A DNA stretch of 64,000 bases from Paenibacillus oralis (lineage in GTDB: Bacteria; Bacillota; Bacilli; Paenibacillales; Paenibacillaceae), in the NCBI RefSeq assembly GCF_003863965.1, contig NZ_RRCN01000001.1, positions 310,001-374,000 on the forward strand. Reading direction: 5' to 3'. The position numbers and the translations under genes were made by a program. The notes under the pieces are model-generated. The model had not been told where the DNA came from, searched no databases, and was given only the letters and a program-made list of their open reading frames with translations. Below are positions 27,693 to 36,716 of the stretch, piece by piece (the stretch's first letter is position 1; every line of letters begins with the position of its first letter).

Positions 27693-28433
27693 ATGGAGCA
27701 AGGGAGACTTAAAAGGATTATGAGACAAAAGCAAATATTGATCATCGAGGACGAAGATGCTATCCGTGACATTCTGTCCTATTCCTTGGGAAAGGAAGGA
27801 TTCGTTATTCATGAAGCATCAACGGGTACGGAAGGGCTTGAAATGTTGAGCCGGCTCACCCCCGATCTGGTACTGCTGGATTTGATGCTGCCCGACATGA
27901 GCGGGTTTGACATATGCAGGCAGATGTCAGCCGCTACTAAAACACCGGTCATCATGATTACGGCCAAATCGGATATGTTGGACAAGGTGCTCGGCATGGA
28001 GCTGGGAGCAGACGATTACATCACCAAGCCGTTTGATATTCGGGAGGTCGTGGCGCGCATCCGGGCGATATTCCGCCGAATTGATCTGATCAGCGAGACG
28101 CTGGAAAATCAATCGTTTGAGGTTATTCGTCTCGGCAAGCACATCGAGATCCGCAAAGATGAGCGGGAGGTCTGGAAGGACGGGCAGCGCGCGGGGCTGA
28201 CGAACAAAGAGTACGATTTGCTGCTCTTTCTTGCCATCAACAACCGCAAGGTGTTTACGCGGTCCGAATTGCTGGACAAGGTATGGGGATACGACTTTGC
28301 CGGCGACACCCGCACAGTGGACATTCATGTGCAGCGTATCCGCAAAAAACTGGAAAACGGCGAGCAGGGAGCTTCCATGATCGAGACGGTGTTTGGCGTT
28401 GGATACAAGATGGATACCCAGGTGCGGACATGA
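27693..28433 (+). CDS. OmpR-family response regulator of the ABC cassette
   Basis: A roughly 246-residue regulator. The receiver domain shows acidic IEDED, the phospho-acceptor Asp in LVLLDLMLPD, Thr in IMITAK and Lys in DYITKPFD. The DNA-binding winged helix has the LTNKEYDLLLFLAIN and VWGYDFAGDTRTVDIHVQRIRKKL blocks of the OmpR/PhoB type. Starts possible are ATG 27693 (AAAAGG 9 nt upstream) and ATG 27720 (AAAAGG very close). Its stop overlaps the kinase start by 4 bp. I infer that it binds the three direct-repeat sites in this cassette. Confidence 0.9.
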   Translation: MEQGRLKRIMRQKQILIIEDEDAIRDILSYSLGKEGFVIHEASTGTEGLEMLSRLTPDLVLLDLMLPDMSGFDICRQMSAATKTPVIMITAKSDMLDKVLGMELGADDYITKPFDIREVVARIRAIFRRIDLISETLENQSFEVIRLGKHIEIRKDEREVWKDGQRAGLTNKEYDLLLFLAINNRKVFTRSELLDKVWGYDFAGDTRTVDIHVQRIRKKLENGEQGASMIETVFGVGYKMDTQVRT

Positions 28434-29890
28434 AGTGGACGATCCAGTTCAAAATGGTCGTCCTTTTCTCGGTCATCGTATTTATCGGCTTCTCTTCCCT
28501 GCTCATCCTTTCAAACAAGGTGGGTGAAGAGAACATGTATCGGGAAGTACATGAAGACATGATTCAGGTCAAAAAAAATCTGGACATCGCGCTCAATCAA
28601 TATTTCCTGATTCAAAACAAACGATTAAACGAAAAGTCGCTGGAGGCAGTCAATCGGGACCTTGCGGAGCAGATCGGCGCTGCAGCGGGCGGTAAGGTTA
28701 CGCTCTATCGCCCGGACGCTTCTTCGTATAATGCCTCGTCCAGCCCTGCCTTTGGTGCCGCCAAACGGCCGGATGTACAGGCTGCCCTCAAATCGAAGAT
28801 CGCTTATTCCACATGGATGCAAGAGGATGAAGTCATCGCCAGCCTGTCCTTTCCCATCATGTCTGGCCGGCAAGTCATCGGCATCATTCAATTGGAGAAA
28901 AATTATACCGGGCTGTTCAAGCGGCATCAGCGTTTTCAAAATACGATCAAAGGCTTGGCGGCGATCATTTTTGTATTTGTATTTATCGCCTCCGTCTTCA
29001 TTTCCCGGCAAATCACCAGGCCGATTCGCGTGCTCACGAAACGCGCGGTGCAAGTGGCGCAGGGCAATCTGAACGCGGACGTCAACATCTCCACGAAAGA
29101 CGAGATTGGTGAACTGGCTTCCAGCTTCAATATTATGATCAACCGTGTGCGGGAACAGATCGACGTGATTGAACGTGAGCGGGATGAAGTGAAGCAGGTG
29201 CAAGCGCGCAGCAAATTATTTTTTGACAATGTGACCCATGAATTGAAAACACCGTTGACCACCATTCTCGGATATGCCCAAATATTGCGGGATAATGGAT
29301 TTACGGACAAAGCGTTTTTCGACAAGGGCTTGAACTACATTATTAATGAGAGTCAGCGCCTGAACGTGATGGTTGCGGACATTCTGGAATTTTCCGTATC
29401 GTCCGCCGCGATGCAGGCTTATCGGTTCGAACGGATCGATGTGTCGAAGGTCGTTCGGGAGGCCTGCGAGGACATGGCGATCAAGGCGGGCAAATATAAT
29501 ATCGGCATCCATTATGAACTGGAGGAGAACCTCCATATCCAGGGCGATCGGCACAAGCTCAAGGAAGCGTTCCTAAATGTGCTCGATAACTCGGTCAAGT
29601 ATGGATATGTCAATTCGATTATCGAAGTCCGGTCGTTCCGGTCGGGCCATTTGGCTTCTGTGGTGATCAGCGATCAGGGAGAAGGGATCGGTGAAGAGGC
29701 GTTGAAACATGTGCTTGAGCCGTTTTACCGGGAGAGCGGTGCGAACAGAAAAGAGAAAGGAAGCGCAGGCCTCGGCTTGTCCATCGTAAAAAATACAATA
29801 GAACAGCATGGAGGAACCGTTCAAATGAAAAGTGCAGTGAACCAGGGCACACAGGTACACATCCATCTTCCGGGAGAATGGCCGGCATGA
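28430..29890 (+). CDS. Sensor histidine kinase of the ABC cassette
   Basis: A 486-residue membrane kinase. TM1 is at about residues 9-27, followed by an extracellular region of about 150 residues, TM2 (AAIIFVFVFIASVF), HAMP, then HisKA with H270 in THELKTPLTTILG. The ATPase domain shows the N box (NVLDNSVKYG), G1 (DQGEGIG) and G2 (SAGLGLSIV). The extracellular part has no recognised ligand motif. The start ATG 28430 overlaps the regulator's TGA, and the stop overlaps the next gene, so regulator, kinase and propeller protein are coupled. Confidence 0.9.
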   Translation: MKWTIQFKMVVLFSVIVFIGFSSLLILSNKVGEENMYREVHEDMIQVKKNLDIALNQYFLIQNKRLNEKSLEAVNRDLAEQIGAAAGGKVTLYRPDASSYNASSSPAFGAAKRPDVQAALKSKIAYSTWMQEDEVIASLSFPIMSGRQVIGIIQLEKNYTGLFKRHQRFQNTIKGLAAIIFVFVFIASVFISRQITRPIRVLTKRAVQVAQGNLNADVNISTKDEIGELASSFNIMINRVREQIDVIERERDEVKQVQARSKLFFDNVTHELKTPLTTILGYAQILRDNGFTDKAFFDKGLNYIINESQRLNVMVADILEFSVSSAAMQAYRFERIDVSKVVREACEDMAIKAGKYNIGIHYELEENLHIQGDRHKLKEAFLNVLDNSVKYGYVNSIIEVRSFRSGHLASVVISDQGEGIGEEALKHVLEPFYRESGANRKEKGSAGLGLSIVKNTIEQHGGTVQMKSAVNQGTQVHIHLPGEWPA

Positions 29891-31044
29891 AGAACCGGGA
29901 TTTCTGGAAAAAATATCGCGATATGTTCCTGGTAACCGTTTTGCTGGCCGTTTTTGTCGGCGGCATATTCGGGGTCGGCAGTATGTTCGAGATAGGCGGT
30001 TCCAAATTGAGGACGGTCATTCTCCCCGGAGAACAGTTCAACAGCAGTCTCGTCTCTCCGCCAAACAGTACGGTCCAGATTGAAGCCGCGATCAAACGGC
30101 CTAATGATTTTGCCATCTACGATTTTGAAGTCGCCGATCAAAACACCCTGATCCTGAGCCGGCCGGAAAACTCTTATACCGGTATCAAAATCTCAATGCT
30201 TAAACTGGATGACAATCATGTTAAGGATCTTGCGACGAATACCGAGTACGGCGTAGCCTTAAGCCCCGATCAGGAGAAGATGATCTTCTCCGAATATCGC
30301 TCTGCGCAGGCACAGAGAACAACCTATGAGTACGACATAAAATCCGGACAGCGGCGGAAACTGGCCAATGACAACTTCTATTTTCGGCGGTATTTCGGCA
30401 ATGACACATATATCGGGTATGATATCCTCGTTTTCAGAATGATCGATTTAAGTACTGGCAAGAAGCGTTTACTGTACAGCGATGAAGAAATCAAGAATCT
30501 GGTAGCCAAGGAGAACCATATCCCGAATCCGGATGAGGTGTGGATTCTCCCCGATTCCATGGAGTTCAGCAGGGATTTGCAGTATTTTTATGCTCTTGTC
30601 GGCGGGGATAACAAGTTCATGGTATACCGTTTTTCCGTGAACGATCGGAACAATGTAGTTGCATATACCCCTGCCGACGAAATCCAGCAATTTAGAGTGC
30701 TTAAGAACGGCGATTTACTGGTTCAAGGTATTGTGAACAAGGTGCAGGGACTATTTATATACCGAAACGCCTCGAAGCGGTTCGACCTGCTGATGAAAAG
30801 CAACATCTGGAGCTTCGACCTGAATGAAGATGAGTCCCGGATTGCTTATTTCACGGTGCTCGAAAACCAAAAAAACGAACTGCACATGGCCTATCTTGAA
30901 GGCGGCAAGTTATTGTCGGACACGGTCGTGTACCGTAATATCGATAATTTTGTCAATCTCAAATGGAACGGCGACAATCTCTTTGTTGTGAGCAGCTCCA
31001 TGGAAAAAAGCGAGATTTACCGCTTCACGTTCCGCGCCTGGTAA
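29887..31044 (+). CDS. Membrane-anchored beta-propeller-like protein of unknown function
   Basis: A 385-residue protein with a short basic N-terminus and one TM helix (MFLVTVLLAVFVGGIFGVGSM) that would leave a large domain outside. The exported part has repeated blade-like units ending in patterns such as TEYGVALSPDQEKMIFS, SMEFSRDLQYFYALV and LNEDESRIAYFTVL, which look like TolB/WD-type propeller blades. No catalytic motif is seen. Start ATG 29887 overlaps the kinase stop (ATGA); ATG 29878 is in frame but less likely. Its place between kinase and ABC genes suggests a sensory or regulatory accessory role; this is inference. Confidence 0.7.
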   Translation: MKNRDFWKKYRDMFLVTVLLAVFVGGIFGVGSMFEIGGSKLRTVILPGEQFNSSLVSPPNSTVQIEAAIKRPNDFAIYDFEVADQNTLILSRPENSYTGIKISMLKLDDNHVKDLATNTEYGVALSPDQEKMIFSEYRSAQAQRTTYEYDIKSGQRRKLANDNFYFRRYFGNDTYIGYDILVFRMIDLSTGKKRLLYSDEEIKNLVAKENHIPNPDEVWILPDSMEFSRDLQYFYALVGGDNKFMVYRFSVNDRNNVVAYTPADEIQQFRVLKNGDLLVQGIVNKVQGLFIYRNASKRFDLLMKSNIWSFDLNEDESRIAYFTVLENQKNELHMAYLEGGKLLSDTVVYRNIDNFVNLKWNGDNLFVVSSSMEKSEIYRFTFRAW

Positions 31045-31063
31045 CCAGGCGCCACGGGCTCAT

Positions 31064-31081
31064 TTTACAACTTGGATACAA
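31064..31081 (-). promoter_or_regulatory. Site 2: phased direct repeat before the ABC ATPase
   Basis: On the reverse strand, TTGTATC (31081-31075) and TTGTAAA (31070-31064) match site 1 with the same 11-bp phasing, in opposite orientation. A perfect plus-strand TATAAT lies at 31111-31116 with no good -35, as in an activator-dependent promoter for the ABC genes. Confidence 0.6.
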
Positions 31082-31160
31082 TCGTGAGCAAGACGGATAC
31101 ATCTGCCAATTATAATGATTTCCGACAAGTACTGAACCTAGGAGAAAAGGAGCTATTTAC

Positions 31161-31859
31161 ATGCTGCGTGTTGAACATGTATCGCATTCATTCCGCAATG
31201 CTCAGGGCGCGGTTCCTGTCCTGCAAGACATCAACATCTCGGTAAGCAAAGGCCGGATGGTGGCGCTGCTGGGCAGCTCCGGCTCAGGCAAATCCACGCT
31301 GCTGAATCTAATGGCCGGACTGATGAAGCCTGATGCGGGAGAAATATGGATTGCAGATCAGGATATTGTGCAGCTAAGCGAAAATAAGCTGGCCGAATTC
31401 CGGCGGACTCACATCGGGTTTATTTTTCAGGCGTATGAGCTGCTGGGAAATTTAACGATTCGGGAAAATGTGGAACTGCCGCTCGTTTTTATGGGCGTAC
31501 GTCCGTCTCTCCGCAAGACTAAAGCAATGCAACTGCTGGAACAGGTAGGACTTGCCCCCAAAGCGGAATTGTTCCCGTCTCAGCTATCCGGCGGTCAACA
31601 GCAGCGGGTCAGTATTGCGCGTTCCTTGATTACCGAACCGTCCGTCATTTTTGCCGACGAACCAACGGGGAATCTGGATACGCAGACCGAGGAGGAGATC
31701 ATCTCGATTTTGCAGGAGCTGAATCAGGAGCTGAGCACCACGTTCGTCATTGTCACCCATGAGGCGGAAGTAGCTGAGCAAATGCAAGATATCATTACTC
31801 TCCATAATGGTTCTCTTGTACAAGGCGAGTTGTCCGGAAGCGACAGAATTGAACAGTAA
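31161..31859 (+). CDS. MacB/LolD-type ABC ATPase
   Basis: A 232-residue ABC ATPase with Walker A (GSSGSGKST), signature (LSGGQQQRVSIARSL), Walker B (VIFADEPTGNLD) and switch His (VTHEAE). DEPTGNLDT marks the MacB/LolD/FtsE group that works with FtsX-like permeases, not importers. ATG 31161 follows AGGAGAAAAGGAG. It lies 117 bp after the propeller gene behind its own likely promoter, and 12 bp before the permease. Confidence 0.93.
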   Translation: MLRVEHVSHSFRNAQGAVPVLQDINISVSKGRMVALLGSSGSGKSTLLNLMAGLMKPDAGEIWIADQDIVQLSENKLAEFRRTHIGFIFQAYELLGNLTIRENVELPLVFMGVRPSLRKTKAMQLLEQVGLAPKAELFPSQLSGGQQQRVSIARSLITEPSVIFADEPTGNLDTQTEEEIISILQELNQELSTTFVIVTHEAEVAEQMQDIITLHNGSLVQGELSGSDRIEQ

Positions 31860-31871
31860 AGGAGAAAAGGT

Positions 31872-33230
31872 GTGAGATTTCTTGATCTAATACGAATGTC
31901 ATGGGGCCAGATCATTCGCCGAAAAGTGGTGACCCTGCTATGTATGGTTGGGTTGTCCATTGGCTGCGCAGCCATGATTATGGCGCTCAGCATAGGGACG
32001 TCAGTACAGGAATACGGGGAAAAAACTCTGAATGAAAACTACAAGATGGATGAGATTACGGTCACTCCGAACGAAGGAATCAGCTCGGGCGGAAACAAGG
32101 GGCAAACGTCCACCTTCGAGCGTGGAGCATTGACCCAACAGAAAATTGATATTATTTCCAAACTGCCGCATGTTGTTTCCGTGGCCCCCATGCTGAAACT
32201 GGACATGCTGGAAATGACGACAGCAGACGGAAAAAGCTCGTGGGTGGAGGTAACCGGAACAGAACTGGGAACACTAAGCCGCTTCGGATCCCGCTTCGCC
32301 CAGGGCGGCGCCTCCACGACCGGTGGGGCTGTGGTAGCCAACTACGGCGCCATTTTTGGTCTGGCTGATCCCGAGGTTGTACGTCAATTGAATGACAAAC
32401 TGATGGAAGACCCTTACAACGACCAGTTGATTCAGGAGTATATGCAAATGATGTCCACACCCGCAGAGCTTTTTCAGGCCCAAATTAATCTGAAATCCCA
32501 GGATATGAATACTCCATCCAAAATAAGAACAAGCTCGCCGCTGCGCGTTACCGGCATATTGGACATGCAGAAGGGGGTAAACGAGGAATCGGCCAAATAT
32601 GATAAAAAATTGTATGTTTCGCTTGAGACAGCAAGAATGCTTGCCGATCAGCTCCAGACCAACCCATCTTCTCCGGCCGGGAGGCTAAATTCGGCACTCG
32701 TAAAAGTGGAAAACAAGCAGTATGTCGCCCAGGTGGAGGAGCAAATCAAACGGCTGACCCTCAGAACAGAAAGCAATCTGTTTCAGGAAAAAATGATGAG
32801 CGAGCAGTTAGGCATGTATGAAAAGGCGGCGATAGGGATTGGCACCTTCGTTATGCTATTAGCTTCCCTGTCCATCATTGTCGCCATGATTATGTCCACC
32901 CATCAGCGCCGCAAACAGATTGGCGTCATGAAGGTGCTCGGGGCAAACCTGTGGCAGATTCGGCAAATGTTTATCACCGAAGCGGCTGTATTGGGTATGC
33001 TGGGAGGTATCGTTGGAGTAGTCATTGCCTACGCAGCAATTGGGGGAGTCAATCAAGTGTTGGTCAATCAGATCAGTCTTCAAAGCAGCACCCCGCTTAA
33101 CGTGGTCATCCAGGTTTCGGCGCTGCCCGCCGGTGTCGCCTTCTCGATCCTGACCGGGATCGTCTCGGGAATTTATCCCGCTATCAGCGCCTCGCGCACC
33201 AACGCGTTAGAAGTCATTAAATCCGCTTAA
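31872..33230 (+). CDS. FtsX/MacB-type ABC permease
   Basis: A 452-residue permease with the MacB topology: an N-terminal TM helix (VVTLLCMVGLSIGCAAMIMAL), a large extracellular domain of about 270 residues, and three C-terminal TM helices (from IGTFVMLLASLSIIVAMIM to AFSILTGIVSGIYPA). The cytosolic coupling region QRRKQIGVMKVLGA is conserved. It starts at GTG 31872, 7 nt after GGAG. With the ATPase and the adaptor it forms a MacAB/YknXYZ-like machine that acts on the envelope side (mechanotransmission rather than classical transport). Confidence 0.9.
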   Translation: MRFLDLIRMSWGQIIRRKVVTLLCMVGLSIGCAAMIMALSIGTSVQEYGEKTLNENYKMDEITVTPNEGISSGGNKGQTSTFERGALTQQKIDIISKLPHVVSVAPMLKLDMLEMTTADGKSSWVEVTGTELGTLSRFGSRFAQGGASTTGGAVVANYGAIFGLADPEVVRQLNDKLMEDPYNDQLIQEYMQMMSTPAELFQAQINLKSQDMNTPSKIRTSSPLRVTGILDMQKGVNEESAKYDKKLYVSLETARMLADQLQTNPSSPAGRLNSALVKVENKQYVAQVEEQIKRLTLRTESNLFQEKMMSEQLGMYEKAAIGIGTFVMLLASLSIIVAMIMSTHQRRKQIGVMKVLGANLWQIRQMFITEAAVLGMLGGIVGVVIAYAAIGGVNQVLVNQISLQSSTPLNVVIQVSALPAGVAFSILTGIVSGIYPAISASRTNALEVIKSA

Positions 33231-33278
33231 ATGGAACTTGAATAAGATGATATCCGAATTAATGAGAGGACAAACGGC

Positions 33279-34370
33279 ATGAATAAATCGATAGCAGTCA
33301 AATGGATCAAGCGGGTCGTTATTATTTTTCTGCTCGCAGGATCAGGATTTTTTTTGTATCAAAAATATAAACCGGCACCGGAAGCACCGGTTGAGGCGCC
33401 GGCGCCCATTACATTTCAAGTTACACAGGAAACGATAACCCAGGAGATTCAAGTAAAAGGAAAATCAGCTTATACGGATCAAACCGACGTATTCGCTCCG
33501 TTTACGGGACCCATCAAGCAGTGGCATGTGGAGAACGGACAGGCGGTTCGTAAAGGGGCCGCGTTGTTTTCGCTGGACTCGAAGACGTTGCAAAATGAGG
33601 TTCAGCAAATGGAGAGCGAGATGATGAAATCCAGATTGGAGAACAAGCTGAATAAAATATCAGCCAAGCAGGGAGAAGGTGCCGAGCAGCCCGGCGTTAC
33701 GGAAGAAGAACGCAAGAAAGCTTTTGCCGACAGGGAATCCAAGCGTCTCATGAGCGATATAAACGAGGAAGCTATTGCTGTGAAAGAGCAGGATATCGCG
33801 TTTAAAAAAAGCCTCATAGGTATGTCGACGGTATCTGCTCCGGCGTCCGGTGTATTTTTGCTGAATGAGACGGATACGAAGACCCGGATGGTGAACGAGG
33901 GACAATACGTGGGTACTGTTGTAAATACGGGCAAGCTCCAGTTTACGGCTGCCGTCAGCGAGCAGGAAATCTTTCGCATCAAGGCAGGTATGCCCGTCAA
34001 GGTGCAGATGACCGGTAAAAAAGAAATCCCCTTAACCGGAAAGGTCAGTAGAATTTCGAAGTTTGCCAAAAAAGGAGCGGAGAATGATCCGAAGCAGGTT
34101 TCCCAGTTTGATATTGTGATTGATCTGAAGCCGGACCCGAGCCTGATCGGCGGAATAAGCCTCGAAGGTAAGATCGAAACAGCACGCAAGGAAAAGGCGA
34201 TTGTTGTTCCCAGTCTTGCAGTCATGCGCGAGCAAAATGAAGCTTATGTAATGCTGGACAAAGGCAATGGCAACTACGAACGGCAGACGATACAAACAGG
34301 CATCGAAACCGATGACAAAACTGAAGTGCTGAATGGCCTGAAGCCCGGGGATACCGTGGTTTTACCATAA
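33279..34370 (+). CDS. MacA/HlyD-like efflux adaptor
   Basis: A 363-residue adaptor with an N-terminal TM helix, a Pro/Ala-rich linker (APEAPVEAPAP), a biotinyl-lipoyl half (YTDQTDVFAPFTGPIKQWHVENGQ), a charged coiled-coil hairpin (residues about 105-180), the returning lipoyl half (STVSAPASGVF), then beta-barrel and membrane-proximal domains. YknX in B. subtilis is the closest type by architecture. Here the order is ATPase-permease-adaptor instead of the more usual adaptor-first. It ends the cassette; no terminator is seen directly after it. Confidence 0.9.
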   Translation: MNKSIAVKWIKRVVIIFLLAGSGFFLYQKYKPAPEAPVEAPAPITFQVTQETITQEIQVKGKSAYTDQTDVFAPFTGPIKQWHVENGQAVRKGAALFSLDSKTLQNEVQQMESEMMKSRLENKLNKISAKQGEGAEQPGVTEEERKKAFADRESKRLMSDINEEAIAVKEQDIAFKKSLIGMSTVSAPASGVFLLNETDTKTRMVNEGQYVGTVVNTGKLQFTAAVSEQEIFRIKAGMPVKVQMTGKKEIPLTGKVSRISKFAKKGAENDPKQVSQFDIVIDLKPDPSLIGGISLEGKIETARKEKAIVVPSLAVMREQNEAYVMLDKGNGNYERQTIQTGIETDDKTEVLNGLKPGDTVVLP

Positions 34371-34423
34371 ACAAACCCGTTGGATTTTATTATAGAGGGA
34401 TTTTGTTTCGGATTTCAGAAGAC

Positions 34424-34441
34424 TTGTATCGAGATTGTAAC
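34424..34441 (+). promoter_or_regulatory. Site 3: orphan copy of the phased direct repeat
   Basis: TTGTATC (34424-34430) and TTGTAAC (34435-34441) match site 1 in 20 of 22 positions, same orientation and phasing. It lies 54 bp after the adaptor stop; no plus-strand gene follows, and the terminator of the opposing penicillin-binding gene begins 34 bp on. It may be a relic promoter or drive an antisense RNA. Confidence 0.55.
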
Positions 34442-34474
34442 TTCGAAGAATGAGAATATTGGTTTTAATGGCCG

Positions 34475-34524
34475 CAAAAAAATCAGCGATCTTTTCCCAA
34501 CCGATGTTGTGAAAAGATCGCTGA
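34475..34524 (-). terminator. Intrinsic terminator after the first penicillin-binding protein gene
   Basis: TCAGCGATCTTTTC and its exact complement form a 14-bp stem, followed on the reverse strand by TTTTTTTG. It lies 27 bp after the stop at 34551. Confidence 0.9.
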
Positions 34525-34550
34525 CGCATGTATTTTTCAATTTCGGGTTC

Positions 34551-36605
34551 TTACTCCGCCTTGTTGTTCTTACTGGATTGGCCGTTCGTCTGCTGATTTT
34601 TCGTCTTCTTCGGCACCCCGTCGAGGCCGTACTCCTGATCGTAAGCGTCGAAAATTTTGCGGGCTACCGGCGCGGCGCTGTAGGCGCCAAATCCGCCTTC
34701 GGGTATGACGACAGCAACGGCGAGCTTGGGATTTTCACGCGGCGCAAAGGCGATGAATACGCCGTTATCTCTATTTTTCCCGGCACCCCATTGCTCCGAG
34801 GTCCCCGTTTTTCTGGCAAAGTCATACGGGAAGCCGGAAAAAGCGGACGACACATTGGTGCTCATCCCGGCAATTACTTCTTTCCAGTATGCGTCGTTAA
34901 ATTTAACCTCGTTCAGCACTTTCGGTTTAAATTCCTCAACGACGTTTCCTTCGGAATCGGTAATTTTGCTCACTAAATGCGGCTCCATCCGCTTGCCTCG
35001 GGTCGCAAGCGTTGTCGTATATTGGGCCAGCTGCAACGTGGTATATTTCCCTTGCTGTCCAAAGGAAGCGTACGCCAACCGGGACAAGGAGGTTTCCTTA
35101 TCGTTCATATATTCCAGCTTGCCCAGGTATTCCTGCGGAAGATCCACACCCGTGGATACGCCAAGGCCAAACTGCTTCATATAGTCGTCCCAGACGTCGA
35201 TCCCTTTGTCTCCGTATTTCTTCCATAGCCTTTCCCCAACCATATCAACCATAAAGGTGTTGGAGGAGTGAAGGATCGCTAGTCTTGGGTCAACAACGCC
35301 ATACGCGTGTCTTTGGGAATTTCGGACGCTCGACGAATCGTTTTTCCCGAAATAAGCTATACCCGTATCGTTGTAATACGAATTTGTCGTAAACAAGTTT
35401 TCGTTTAAGCCGATTAACACGGATAACGGCTTAATCGTGGATCCAAGCAAGACGGTAGATTCGAAATCATGTCCTGAACGCCCCGAACTGAATGGGGTAA
35501 TGGTTCCATTCATATAGTTGCTTGAAATCTTCTTCCAATCATCAGGCGAAACCCCGCCCGACTGCCAGACGTTCGTATCGTAATCCGGCATGCTGGCCAT
35601 CGCCACCACGTTGCCGGTATCTACTTCCATAGCGACGGCATAACCGGTTTTGGCATTGGGATGAACTTCACCGGACACCCGGTGGGTATGCACCCACTGG
35701 ATTTGGTCCAAAATCGCCTGTTCGGCCACAAGCTGGACATTTTTGTTGATCGTTGTATGCAGATCGTTTCCTTTCACCGGCGGCGTTACCTCAGGGATGC
35801 CCGTGGCCATATTCCGCGGATCGATCGGAACGCTTTTGTACCCGTTTTTGCCGCGCAGCTCGCTTTGATAATACAATTCCAGCCCGTCGTAACCGACGTC
35901 CTCGGTTTCCGTATACTGCATATCCGGCGGCGTATCTTTTTGCGCGCGGATCTGTTTATAAAAATCCAGGTTCGTCGACGCATTGGAGTATTTCCGGATA
36001 TACCCGATCGTCTGCACGGCTACCGTATCCGGATCATAATGCCGGATGCTTTCCTCGACGATATCGATCCCCGGGAACTGGTCCTTCCGCTCCAGAAAAT
36101 AAGCAACCTCTTCCTTGGTCAAATCCATTTTGATCCGGCGCGGCGAAAATCCGTTTTGCTTCCGGTAATCCAGGTCCATCGCTTCGATGATGTCCTCTTT
36201 CGTCATCTTGGAATCCGCACTGCCGTATTTGTCGAACACTTCTTTTAATTTATCCGCCAAAGCCAGCGCTTCCGGCCGGTTCTTTTTTCCCTTGTCCGTC
36301 GTGCTGCTGTAATCCTTCTGCAAAGTAATATAGAGGGACTGTACGGGCGTGGAATACGCCAGTTTCTCTCCGCCGGCCGCATAAATCGTGCCCCGCGTGG
36401 GCGCCAGCGGCACATCCTTCACCCGCAGGCTGCTTTCCTGTTTGGACAGGGTCGGCCCTTCCACAAACTGCAAAATCGCCAGCCGAACGATAATGACGGT
36501 AAAAATGGCAAATGCGCTGAAGAAGAACATGTTCAGCCGTATATTAAAATGTCTCTGCATCGACGCTTCTTGCTCGCGCGGATCTTCACTGTAGACACTT
36601 TTCAC
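34551..36605 (-). CDS. Class B penicillin-binding protein (copy A)
   Basis: A 684-residue peptidoglycan DD-transpeptidase of the PBP2/PbpA type: cytosolic tail, one TM helix (NMFFFSAFAIFTVIIVRLAIL), a dimerisation domain, then the transpeptidase domain with S389 in STIK, the SSN motif in HSSNTF and KTGTSEQ. It ends with a Gln/Asn-rich tail (KTKNQQTNGQ). The frame opens at 36650, but GTG 36605 is chosen because copy B starts at the same codon with the same upstream AGGGGAATCGCA. It is a tandem duplicate of the gene upstream. Confidence 0.9.
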   Translation of the reverse strand: MKSVYSEDPREQEASMQRHFNIRLNMFFFSAFAIFTVIIVRLAILQFVEGPTLSKQESSLRVKDVPLAPTRGTIYAAGGEKLAYSTPVQSLYITLQKDYSSTTDKGKKNRPEALALADKLKEVFDKYGSADSKMTKEDIIEAMDLDYRKQNGFSPRRIKMDLTKEEVAYFLERKDQFPGIDIVEESIRHYDPDTVAVQTIGYIRKYSNASTNLDFYKQIRAQKDTPPDMQYTETEDVGYDGLELYYQSELRGKNGYKSVPIDPRNMATGIPEVTPPVKGNDLHTTINKNVQLVAEQAILDQIQWVHTHRVSGEVHPNAKTGYAVAMEVDTGNVVAMASMPDYDTNVWQSGGVSPDDWKKISSNYMNGTITPFSSGRSGHDFESTVLLGSTIKPLSVLIGLNENLFTTNSYYNDTGIAYFGKNDSSSVRNSQRHAYGVVDPRLAILHSSNTFMVDMVGERLWKKYGDKGIDVWDDYMKQFGLGVSTGVDLPQEYLGKLEYMNDKETSLSRLAYASFGQQGKYTTLQLAQYTTTLATRGKRMEPHLVSKITDSEGNVVEEFKPKVLNEVKFNDAYWKEVIAGMSTNVSSAFSGFPYDFARKTGTSEQWGAGKNRDNGVFIAFAPRENPKLAVAVVIPEGGFGAYSAAPVARKIFDAYDQEYGLDGVPKKTKNQQTNGQSSKNNKAE

Positions 36606-36716
36606 TGCGATTCCCCTACTTTCTTCCCCTGATGATTCGTTTATCGGCATGATCGAGGCAACCGTCAGCCTTATCTATATTAACATAACTTAAGGAAACG
36701 AAGCGAAGTTACAGCG

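Noticed and set aside
34380-34976. Plus-strand frame after the adaptor gene
   Set aside because: It crosses the PBP terminator and is antisense to the PBP gene; no ribosome site fits.
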